Assembly (NCBI GenBank): GCA_032719365.1
Contig: CM064873.1
Location: 49,536,955-49,600,954 of the forward strand
Source of the DNA: Prinsepia uniflora
Taxonomy: Eukaryota > Streptophyta > Magnoliopsida > Rosales > Rosaceae
Direction: 5' to 3'
DNA: 64,000 nt
Positions 35,340-45,779 of this stretch are shown here, one piece after another (within the stretch, counting starts at the first letter, position 1; the number at the start of each line of letters is the position of its first letter). The position numbers and the translations under genes were made by a program. Below the pieces are notes generated by a model. That model saw nothing but the letters and a program-made list of their open reading frames with translations. It made no database searches and had not been told where the DNA came from.

Positions 35340-38028
35340 TGTAACGACCCAGATTTTATTATTATTTAATTAAATAGAAATTATATGTAAAATGACCATT
35401 TTTGTCCCTAGTCAAGGTAAAATGTTGACTTTTGACCCGAAGCGTCGTACGACCTTGAACCTTTGACCATTTTGTAGATCGGGCCGCCCTGAATTCGTAG
35501 ACAGGCGACATGCCGGATTTGGAAACCTGGAGCGAAAGTTATGGGTCACGGATATTACGGGGTACTATTACGTTTTTCGAGAATCGGGACAGGTGGATTG
35601 AATTGACTGGTCAATTTGGACTCTTGAACTAATTAGATGAGTGACAAATGTCACTCATTTAACTGACCCAAAAGCCCAAATAATTGGGTGCATGAATCTC
35701 TTTATTTTATCTTTTCCGTGAAACCCTTATGCGTACAACCAAGCCATTCCTCCTTCCCCGTTGATTTTCTCTCAGCCCAGATCGATCATTCATCTTCACT
35801 GAACATCATCTTCTTCATCATCATTCTTGCTGTCGTCAACCCCATCCGCCTGCAGCCTCCAGCAACCATCTCGACCACCCAAAACCGTGACGGGCCAACG
35901 AACACAGGGACATCGATCGTGCAACCCACCCCCATTTACCTTCAGTTTGGAGCCTAACGGTGAACGCAGAGACACCAGGACGACTGACGGAGGCCCCTGA
36001 GATCAGTTTGAGAAGGGAGGACTACGGGACACGGTGGAGGAAGAAGCTGAAATTCTGGGCAGATTTCTTCGAGCCAGAGGTAATGATTTCTACCTTCCTT
36101 CAAGTTTTGAGGTTTATAGACCTCTAGAGTAGGTTTAGACAAGTTGTTAGGACCAAACTGAGTAAAAAATGGAGGCTGGGAATGAGTTTTCTGAGCGGGC
36201 CAAGGCCGTGAGTTACGGCGGCTCCGCCACTGGTTCTTCGGTAGGGTCCAACCGAGCAGTGCTGCAGGAATTCGGTACAGGTCAACCGAACCGTGGCCCG
36301 GGTCTTCGGTAGGAGTCCACCGAATGACAGAGATGACGACTTCATCATTTTGACACTGTTTTGACAGCATGATGATGTCATCTTGTCAAAGATGTCGGAA
36401 CAGGGACAAATCAGGGACTAACACGTGTCGTCTGACACATGTCAGAGGATGACATCATGTTGATGTCAGCGTTACTATAGTAGCGTTCACCGCGCGTGGT
36501 GGCGCATGTGAATAGTACTTTTTGTGGGGCCGGTACCATTTTCAAGGTTTCGACGATACGAATCCAATGGCGGTGGTTTCGTGTGGATCGGAGATTGTTA
36601 GGTTGGTCAAATTGAGGAAATTAGCCTCAGGAAGCGTGTTCGGAGCGCGTTCCCGGGCCGGTTTCATTCTAAGTTTGGATGCTAGACCTCGTATGGTCAA
36701 TTAGTGACCCTTAAGTATGTTTGGGCAGGTTCAGACGTGGTATTTAGCTTCAGGACAGGTGTAAATGGTTCGTTAGCGCAGCAAGGACTAGTTGTGAGTG
36801 GACCGTTGATTTCATAACTGAATACATGCATAACTGTTTTACTTGTTTTCTAAATTGTTTTTTGCTAAATGTTTTATGATATTGGGATTTGAGAATTGGA
36901 TCACGGATTCCAAGAAATGCACAAATTTACGTGAGAAATGGTCGTATCGGGTCTGAGACCCATTTGACGAGCGTTGACTCGGATTTTAGAAAGAGTCAAC
37001 GGTATTTCTAAATGAATTGTGAACTAATGAAAGTATTGATGATTTGAGACTTTTGACCTAAAGATTTGGTTTATAAAGAATTCTGGGTAAAGGTTTGACA
37101 TGATTTGAAAAGATGGTTTTGCAAAGGTTTTCATACGTATATGTATATACCCTCCCAGCTTGCGGATTGGTCTCCTCCAGGCGTCGACCTGGAGGGTCAC
37201 GATCCACTGACCAGAATGGGTATCCCCATAGGGATTCCGTTCCAGGAGTGGGAGATTGTAGTGGTCCTGGACCAGATTCCGGAGAGTTACTCGAACTAGA
37301 TCCGAGAGAGAGCTCAGACTAGGTTCAGAGATAGAGCCTCCCAGACGGAGAATTCCTGGGAGTAGACTCGGAGTGAGACCCCGAGTGGTGTGCATACCTT
37401 TAGATATAAATCATGACCATTTTTGGGGATTTGTTCCCTAGGGGCTGTGTACCCCGAGTTGGCGTCAAACTTGCTTTCGATGCCGAGGAAGGGATTTTGG
37501 ATACATAGTTACTTTGGAATTGATGCTATACGTGCCTAGATGTATTTTTGTATAGATATATGTATATGTATAGAAAAGTAACATGTTTTCCTAATAGATC
37601 GTATTTCTATGTTTTCTACTGAATGCATGTATGTTTACAGAAACGAAGGGTCAAATTATATATATGTTCTAAATGAATTTATAACTATTTTATTTTTGGT
37701 CCACTCACACTTTGAATGTTTTCTTGACCCTTCAGGAGAGGAAACCGAGGAGGGCATCGACTCCGGGGCCGAGGCATAAATATCACCGTTGCGTTTGGAC
37801 CACCTAGAGGGGTAGGTGTTATCTTTATTTTGTATTAGTACGAACATAATGTTCATTTCCCTTGTCTGACGTGTTGTATTATGAAACACACCGGTGTGTA
37901 TCTAGAACCCTCAGTAGGGGTATTTGTGTAATAAAACCCTCGGAAGGGTATTTGTGGTATTTTGGATTTCTTGTCAGATGGGAGCAGGCCTTCCCCAGTG
38001 GTCCCTAGGGGGAAAACGGGGCGGGTCC
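35340..38028 (+). mobile_element. LTR B (solo, Tekay-like)
   Basis: It starts TGTAACGACCC inside A2 at a TGAGA/TGAGG target (35335-35339, 45785-45789) and runs to GCGGGTCC, where LTR C begins. U3 carries GTTGACTTTT (about 35423) and a GTAGACAGG block (from about 35496). Hairpins in its intron-like part include GGGTCTGAGACCC (36949-36961), GTTGACTC/GAGTCAAC (36973-37000), CCTCCAGG/CCTGGAGG (37174-37195), CTCCCAG/CTGGGAG (37338-37362) and ACTCGG/CCGAGT (37366-37386). Confidence 0.75.
36794..37735 (+). other. Candidate LTR intron of B with paired ends
   Basis: GTGAGTGGACC (36794-36804) is the perfect reverse complement of GGTCCACTCAC (37698-37708). GAAGGGTCAA (37645-37654) pairs perfectly over 10 bp with TTGACCCTTC (37724-37733), followed by the AG acceptor (37734-37735). 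Confidence 0.5.
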
Positions 38029-41000
38029 TGTAACGACCCGTCCCAGAAAGTAAAGTTTAGATAGTGATTAAGATGGGATTAGTGAGCTGAATTAGTGGTT
38101 AGTTGGTCTCGTTGGGGGCGTTAAGGTAGAATGACGATTTTGCCCCTAGTTTGGGCAAAAAGTTGACTTTTAGTTCGGATGGTCCAATGGACTTTGACCG
38201 GTGACTAGGACGTAGTTTAGGACGTCACGAATCCGTAGACAGGTGGCACGCCCGATTCCGACATCCAAGGAGGAAGTTATGATGTTCGGAAGGTTGAGGG
38301 CATAACCGTAATTTGGCTAAATTAAGGGGGAAAAGTTGACTTTTTGTACGAACGGGTTTTGGTATGTTGACCTAGGATCGTTAGATAGATCTTGTCGTCC
38401 TGAGTTCGATGACAGGCAGCACGTATGCATCGGATGTATGATGTGGGAGTTACGGGTCTAGGAAGTCAGTGGCACAACCGTAAATTTGAGTTAAAAGGAA
38501 GGGTAATTTGGTCTTTTGGTTATCTGAGGATTTGTGCACAGAGAGGGCAAAGTGGATGGCTGAGATTGGGCCAGATGGTGAAGGCATGGGCAGATTGGTG
38601 ACATGTGGCAATTGTGTAGTGGGTTCTGGGTGGTTCTCGTGTGTGCACGGTCCAATTATTTGGGGTTCACCCGTGTCTGTGTGTTGTGGTTGTGTTCGAC
38701 GAACAGAAAACAGAGGGAGGAATTGAGAGGAATTGAGAAGGTAATCGTGTAGGTTGGTGAGTCTGGTGAGTTGTGAGGGTGAAAGGAAGAAGAGAGGAGG
38801 TTGATGATCGAGTTTGGGACCGAGATCGTGCACGGAGACAGGGTGGTTGGTGAGGCTGAGTTTTCTGAGAAAACAGAGAGACGGTGAGACAGAGACGGTG
38901 GTTGTGCTGTGTGGTGTCTCAATTCAAGCCAAGAGGAGGCTGGGACGAGTGCAGAGGACCTGTTAGACACCGTGGTACACGGCGGTGCAGACGGCGGAGG
39001 AAGAATCGAAGGTATACCCGATTCCCCTGTTTTTTCTCATTTGTTTCAATTCAAAAGTCGTGGACCTAGGGCTAGAGTCGAGGGATTTGGAGGTTAGGGT
39101 GAGACTCCTGGAGGTCCTAGGAATCGTCTGAGTGTGTTGCCGTGACGGGGAGTGCACGGTGGAGGCTGGTACGACGGAGAGTACCTGTGTACTCTGTTTT
39201 GTCGTCGAGCTTCAAATGTAATGTCGCGAAGTTTGGGGTAGAGTCGACCGTTTTGGTGAGTTGGATGAGGTGTATGACTGTCCTAGGAAGAGTTTGGGCT
39301 AGCCACCGTGACGGGGGGTGACCTGGGTGGCCGGAGTAGAAAACAGAGGATGGTACGGGTTTTCTTTCGAGTTTCAGTCGACAAGTATGGGGCTGTGTCG
39401 AGGTGATTGGAGTACGGGAATGGATAGGGTAGGTCTGGACGATGAGAATGGTGAAGAAAGGGAGGGAAATAGTGCAGGCACGGCGGTGAACTGCTTTCGC
39501 CGGTTCAGGTTGCAGGTCACTGGTGCGAACCGGGTCGACGTGAGGTTGACGGTGGTACTGTAGCTGGCGCGTGGGGTCGCGTGCGGCGGTTCTGGGGAAA
39601 ATGGTCAACATGGTTTTTGGTCTAAGAGTTATAAAGAGTCTAATGGAAGTGATTTCGGGTTAATAGGACGTCGAATCGAAGTCGTTTCGCGAGGGTGGAA
39701 GCTTAGGGTTCCGGTTTCTTTCGTGAGGATTCGGGGATTTTTGAGGGAAATTAGGTGAACCTTCGTAAGTGTGTTAGTGACGTAATTTGGTGGTTGTTGA
39801 CAGGATCGGGATTTCCCGAGGAAGCCGAGGAACGTGCTGGACGTTCAGGACGCGATTGAGGGCGCGGTACTGTGAGTGGACCCTTTCCTTAAACTCGAAC
39901 ATGCATAACTGTTTTCTATACTTGTCTTATGGTTTTGATCATGATGCTATACTTATCGAATATGTTTTGTTCGTTTACAATGTTGCACGGTTTTCGAGAA
40001 ATAACGTAGTTTGCACGTTTTACGAGAAAAGGGTGATTTTGAATATAAAGATATGGTTTTGGGGGTTTCAAACGTTAAATGATTTCCAATGATTATAAAA
40101 GGATTTTGGAACACGATTTGATGATCAATGATATCGAGATTTGGTTTTAAGATTGGAAAGTGGATTTCCGGATTTGGGATCGGAATGACGGTTCGGGATG
40201 CCCGAAGGGTATCAGACCGGTGATTTCGGATTCGGGTTTGGATGTGAATTCGGAAATGGTTTTCAAATGGTTTTGATTGGATTTGCTGGATCTGGATATT
40301 GGGTTTAAAGACCCGGATTATTGATTGACGGGGGACGGGCCCAGATTGGGTTTAAAGACCCGGATTGAGTTTAAAGACTCGGGAGTTTAAAGACTCGGAT
40401 ATATTGATATTTCCCCCGTAGGCCTGTTGAGTTTAAAGACTCGGGAGGTTAAAGACTCGGATATTATTGAGGCCTGGATTGAGTTTAAAGACTCGGGAGT
40501 TTAAAGACTCGGATAGGTCCAGCAGGTTTGATCGGAAAATGAGGTTTTACGCTATGGTTTGATGATGTTTATGATATTATTCTATAACTGTTTTATAGTG
40601 TTTCTGTTTCTTATGATGTTTTCTGATAATTGAATCCTAACAGTTTTACGAACTGGGTTATGCATGGGGTTTCAAAACGGAGGGCTAAACCCGGTTTTCT
40701 TATAAATGATTTTGGAAACTTTTCTTTTATTTATGGTCCACTCACACCTTCTGTTTTTACTGCCCTCCAGGTTATGGAGCTAGCGTGGGGTTCCAGCGTC
40801 GAGGCAGCGTCTAAGGCATAGAAGTCACGAGAGGGATCCCGGAGTATTTCAAATTTTTCCGCGTGCGTACATTTAGGTTGTCGGTTTTTCTTTTCAGTGT
40901 ATTTTGTACTATGCTCTGTAAACTGTTGACTTCGGGATTTATTGAGTGTTTTCTCCTGCGTCTGACTGTTTTTTTGTCGGGGTGTCAGACGGGAGCAGGA

Positions 41001-41042
41001 TTTACCTCGGGTTTCGGGGTGAAACCGGGGTGGGTCCTGACA
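38029..41042 (+). repeat. 5' LTR of element C3
   Basis: 3,014 bp, TGTAACGACCC to GGGTCCTGACA. The candidate intron lies at 39872-40770: donor GTGAGTGGACC (39872-39882), perfect complement GGTCCACTCAC (40735-40745), stem GGAGGGC/GCCCTCC (40679-40685, 40762-40768). The hairpin array lies at 40301-40510. Confidence 0.9.
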
Positions 41043-41044
41043 AT

Positions 41045-41056
41045 TGGTATCAGAGC
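41045..41056 (+). other. Primer-binding site of element C3 (initiator tRNA-Met)
   Basis: TGGTATCAGAGC, an exact match, two bases after the LTR end. Confidence 0.95.
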
Positions 41057-41158
41057 ATAGGTTTGTGTAGTTTGTCGAGTTTGTTGGGTTTGTTGGTTTG
41101 TGAGGTTGTGTTTTAGTTGTTTGACTACTTCTATGCCTCTTTCAGCGTGCGGTTGACG

Positions 41159-42281
41159 ATGCCTCTGAGACGTGGACCCTCTCCACGACCTGAAGAAGAA
41201 ACGGCGAGGGGAACTGAGAGTACTACAATTGAGCGAGCCCAGCGGCTCGGAGCTACTACTTTTAGTGGTGGGGCTGATCCTGAGGAAGCCCAGAGGTGGA
41301 TCACGAGACTTGAGCGGATCTTTGCAGTGATGCATTGCCCGTCGGAGGAGCGAGTTTTGTTGGCTACGTTTTTACTGGATGGTGCGGCGTACGAGTGGTG
41401 GTATACCCTCGAGTTGTCTGGTTGGGATGCTCATACGGTGACTTGGGAGACGTTCAGGGAACGATTCTTAGAGCAGTATTATCCTCGTTCTTTTCGGGAT
41501 TCCCAGGAGGCGGAGTTTCTGCAGCTCCAGCAGGGGAATATGAGAGTGGCTGAGTACGAACAGAAATTTCAGATGTTGTCTCGGTTTGCTCCTGCGTTCG
41601 TGGCCACTGAAGTTGAGAAGTGCCGTTGATTTGAATTGGGCCTGCGAGGCGAGATTCGAGCCATAGTGACGGCTGGATCGTTTGCTACTCTCCGAGATTT
41701 GTCTGATGCTGCGGTGAGGGTTGAGGCTAGTTTGCCGGTGCGACACCGGGAGCCATCGTTTTCTGGAGCTTCGAGCCAGAGGACACCGAAGAGAGGTAAC
41801 TTCGGTGGAGCGTCATCGTCGGGTGATGATCGTTTCGGTAGACCTGGTAGTTTCCAGAGTTCAGGATTTCGGAGTTACCGAGCACAGCCGAATCCGCAAG
41901 CTAGTGCGACGTCTGTTGCGTCGGCATGGCGACCAGGTCTTTCCGGTCGGGTTGTTTGTTTTTACTGCGGAGAGCGAGGTCATTTCCGACGTGAGTGTCC
42001 ACTGTTGCCACAGGAAGGTGGTGTAGGCCGAGGAGTGGCGGAGCCGGGACAGAGTACAGCGTCATGGACAACGGGCACTAGAGGAGGTGGTGGTGGAGCC
42101 ACTAGTAGTTCGAGGGGACGTGGTAGAACGTCGAGAGCTCAGGCCCCGAGTGTTCTCGATGACTCAGCAGGAGGTTCAGTCGGCACCAGATGCGGGGATA
42201 GGTATTTTTACTATTTTTGGATGTGTTGTACCTACTTTGTTGTTGGATCCCAGGGTAGAGTCTAGGATGTTCCCTAGGTGA
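41159..42281 (+). pseudogene. Element C3 gag with protease stub (broken)
   Basis: Gag starts at ATG 41159 (MPLRRGPSPR) and is close to the gag of element E, with the same WWYTLELSGW and EYEQKFQML motifs. A TGA at 41627-41629 interrupts it after EVEKCR. The frame then continues through LGLRGEIRAIV and a CCHC knuckle CFYCGERGHFRREC (about 41954-41995). A frameshift near 42150 moves the protease start (MTQQEVQ, then TIFGCVVPTLLLDP) to another frame, and the sequence stops matching just after the protease active-site region. Everything downstream of that in a normal element is deleted. Confidence 0.85.
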
Positions 42282-42729
42282 CCTGGGGAGTGTTACAGTA
42301 GAAGGATGACGGAGGGAATAGGAAAGGAGTGAGTATAACTGATCGATATGAGGTTATCGAAGGAGAGAACCCACAAGCTAGAGTTTGCCTTTAGGACTTT
42401 GTAGATTTATCCCGATAAGTGGCCGAAGTAATAACCGAGAGAGGAGCCAGCCAGTAAGGAAGTATCTGTGGTTGTATGCGAGGATGTGCTCTGTGAATGC
42501 TCTCGGGTACTCCATATGAGGTATTGGAAAATACCTTTGTTTTCTGTTCATAGGGTTTCCCTTGCGTACACCATGAAAGGTAACTGGTAGGTGGAGATGG
42601 AGTGAAATACCCAAGGTGGAGATGATAGACAGGAAACCCAGGAGAGGTTGTTGTTGCCTTAGTGTTGAGTACCGGGTAGGAGACCTTAGGTGTCGGGAAC
42701 TAGCTGTGGAATTTCGGGGACGAAATTCA
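42282..42729 (+). other. Unassigned internal sequence of C3
   Basis: No open frame or motif was recognised. It ends in GGGGACGAAATTC, the conserved 3' signature also seen in element E. It probably holds the remains of the 3' end of pol or unrelated filler. Confidence 0.4.
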
Positions 42730-42745
42730 TTTTAGGTGGGTAGAT
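42730..42745 (+). other. Polypurine tract of element C3
   Basis: TTTTAGGTGGGTAGAT, immediately before the 3' LTR at 42746, in the same place relative to GGACGAAAT as in element E. Confidence 0.75.
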
Positions 42746-45700
42746 TGTAACGACCCGTCCCAGAAAGTAAAGTTTAGATAGTGATTAAGATGGGATTAGT
42801 GAGCTGAATTAGTGGTTAGTTGGTCTCGTTGGGGGCGTTAAGGTAGAATGACGATTTTGCCCCTGGTTTGGGCAAAAAGTTGACTTTTAGTTCAGATGGT
42901 CCAATGGACTTTGACCGGTGACTAGGACGTAGTTTAGGACGTCACGAATCCGTAGACAGGTGGCACGCCCGATTCCGACATCCAAGGAGGAAGTTATGAT
43001 GTTCGGAAGGTTGAGGGCATAACCGTAATTTGGCTAAATTAAGGGGGAAAAGTTGACTTTTTGTACGAACGGGTTTTGGTATGTTGACCTAGGATCGTTA
43101 GATAGATCTTGTCGTCCTGAGTTCGATGACAAGCGGCACGTATTCATCGGATGTACGATGTGGGAGTTACGGGTCTAGGAAGTCAGTGGCACAACCGTAA
43201 ATTTGAGTTAAAAGGAAGGGTAATTTGGTCTTTTGGTTATCTGGGGATTTGTGCACAGAGAGGGCAAAGTGGATGGCTGAGATTGGGCCAGATGGTGAAG
43301 GCATGGGCAGATTGGTGACATGTGGCAATTGTGTAGTGGGTTATGGGTGGTTCTCATGTGTGCACGGTCCAATTATTTGGGGTGCACCCGTGTCTGTGTG
43401 TTGTGGTTGTGTTCGACGAACAGAAAACAGAGGGAGGAATTGAGAGGAATTGAGAAGGTAATCGTGTAGGTTGGTGAGTCTGGTGAGTTGTAAGGGTGAA
43501 AGGAAGAAGAGAGGAGGTTGATGATCGAGTTTGGGACCGAGATCGTGCACGGAGACAGGGTGGTTGGTGAGGCTGAGTTTTCTGAGAAAATAGAGAGACG
43601 GTGAGACAGAGACGGTGGTTGTGCTGTGTGGTGTCTCAATTCAAGCCAAGAGGAGGCTGGGACGAGTGCAGAGGACCTGTTGACACCGTGGTACACGGCG
43701 GTGCAGACGGCGGAGGAAGAATCGAAGGTATACCCGATTCCCCTGTTTTTTCTCATTTGTTTCAATTCAAAAGTCGTGGACCTAGGGCTAGAGTCGAGGG
43801 ATTTGGAGGTTAGGGTGAGACTCCTGGAGGTCCTAGGAATCGTCTGAGTGTGTTGCCGTGACGGGGAGTGCACGGTGGAGGCTGGTACGACGGAGAGTAC
43901 CTGTGTACTCTGTTTTGTCGTCGAGCTTCAAATGTAATGTCGCGAAGTTTGGGGTAGAGTCGACCGTTTTGGTGAGTTGGATGAGGTGTATGACTGTCCT
44001 AGGAAGAGTTTGGGCTAGCCACCGTGACGGGGGGTGACCTGGGTGGCCGGAGTAGAAAACAGAGGATGGTACGGGTTTTCTTTCGAGTTTCAGTCGACAA
44101 GTATGGGGCTGTGTCGAGGTGATTGGAGTACGGGAATGGATAGGGTAGGTCTGGACGATGAGAATGGTGAAGAAAGGGAGGGAAATAGTGCAGGCACGGC
44201 GGTGAACTGCTTTCGCCGGTTCAGGTTGCAGGTCACTGGTGCGAACCGGGTCGACGTGAGGTTGACGGTGGTACTGTAGCTGGCGCGTGGGGCCCACGCG
44301 CAGTCACTTTGGGCGTCAAGTGGGTGCGCGTGCGGCGGTTCTGGGGAAAATGGTCAACATGGTTTTTGGTCTAAGAGCTATAACGAGTCTAATGGAAGTG
44401 ATTTCGGGTTAATAGGACGTCGAATCGAAGTCGTTTCGCGAGGGTGGAAGCTTAGGGTTCCGGTTTCTTACGTGAGGATTCGGGGATTTTTGAGGGAAAT
44501 TAGGTGAACCTTCGTAAGTGTGTGAGTGACGTAATTTGGTGGTTGTTGACAGGATCGGGATTTCCCGAGGAAGCCGAGGAACATGCTGGACGTTCAGGAC
44601 GCGATTGAGGGTGCGGTACTGTGAGTGGACCCTTTCCTTAAACTCGAACATGCATAACTGTTTTCTATACTTGTCTTATGGTTTTGATCATGATGCTATA
44701 CTTATCGAATATGTTTTGTGCGTTTACATTGTTGCACGGTTTTCGAGAAATAACGTAGTTTGCACGTTTTACGAGAAAATGATGATTTTGAATATAAAGC
44801 TATGGTTTTGGGGGTTTCAAAAGTTAAATGATTTCCAATTATTATAAAAGGATTTTGGAACACGATTTGATGATCAATGATATCGAGATTTGGTTTTAAG
44901 ATTGGAAAGTGGATTTCCGGATTTGGGTTCGGAATGACGGTTCGGGATGCCCGAAGGGTATCAGACCGGTGATTTCGGATTCGGGTTTGGATGTGAATTC
45001 GGAAATGGTTTTCAAATGGTTTTGATTGGATTTGCTGGATCTGGATATTGGATTTAAAGACCCGGATTATTGATTGACGGGGGACGGGACCAGATTGGGT
45101 TTAAAGACCCGGATTGAGTTTAAAGACTCGGGAGTTTAAAGACTCGGATATATTGATATTTCCCCCGTAGGCCTGTTGAGTTTAAAAATTCGGGAGTTTA
45201 AAGACTCGGATATTATTGAGGCCTGGATTGAGTTTAAAGACTCGGGAGTTTAAAGACTCGGATAGGTCCAGCAGGTTTGATCGGAAAATGAGGTTTTACG
45301 CTATGGTTTGATGATGTTTATGATATGATTCTATAACTGTTTTATAGTGTTTATGTTTCTTATGATGTTTTCTGATAATTGAATCCTAACAGTTTTATGA
45401 ACTAGGTTATGCATGTGGTTTCAAAACGGAGGGCTAAACCCGGTTTTCTTATAAATGATTTTGGAAACTTTTCTTTTATTTATGGTCCACTCACACCTTC
45501 TGTTTTTATTGCCCTCCAGGTTGTGGAGCTAGCGTGGGGTTCCAGCGTCGAGGCAGTGTCTGAGGCATAGAAGTCACGAGAGGGATCCCGGAGTATTTCA
45601 AATTTTTCCGCGTGCGTGCATTTAGGTTGTCGGTTTTTCTTTTCAGTGTATTTTGTACTATGCTCTGTAAACTGTTGACTTCGGGATTTATTGAGTGTTT

Positions 45701-45779
45701 TCTCCTGCGTCTGACTATTTTTGTGTCGGGGTGTCAGACGGGAGCAGGATTTACCTCGGTTTTCGGGGTGAAACCGGGG
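42746..45779 (+). repeat. 3' LTR of element C3 (right end eroded)
   Basis: Matches the 5' LTR up to AAACCGGGG, then lacks the terminal TGGGTCCTGACA. The candidate intron lies at 44621-45519: donor GTGAGTGGACC (44621-44631), perfect complement (45484-45494), stem GGAGGGC/GCCCTCC (45428-45434, 45511-45517). The hairpin array lies at 45050-45259. Confidence 0.9.

Larger units (their letters stand above)
38029..45779 (+). mobile_element. Element C3: gag-only Tekay/Del derivative with two LTRs
   Basis: The order is 5' LTR (38029-41042), primer site, gag and a protease stub, about 0.46 kb of sequence without recognisable domains, polypurine tract, 3' LTR (42746-45779). The whole pol region is missing. 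The two LTRs differ at roughly 1-2% of positions by eye, plus a block of about 34 bp absent from the 5' LTR near 39571 (present at about 44293-44326). The right end lacks about 12 terminal bases. Such a young but deleted element must have been mobilised by enzymes from a relative. Confidence 0.85.

Noticed and set aside
39117..39611. Open frames of 150-160 codons on the minus strand in the C3 LTRs (also 43373-43873 and 43833-44297)
   Set aside because: They are antisense to the LTR, duplicated only because the LTR is duplicated, and shifted by small indels between copies. No domain is seen.
41045..41056. A tRNA gene at the TGGTATCAGAGC strings
   Set aside because: Only the 3'-end complement of initiator tRNA-Met is present, beside LTRs: these are primer-binding sites.
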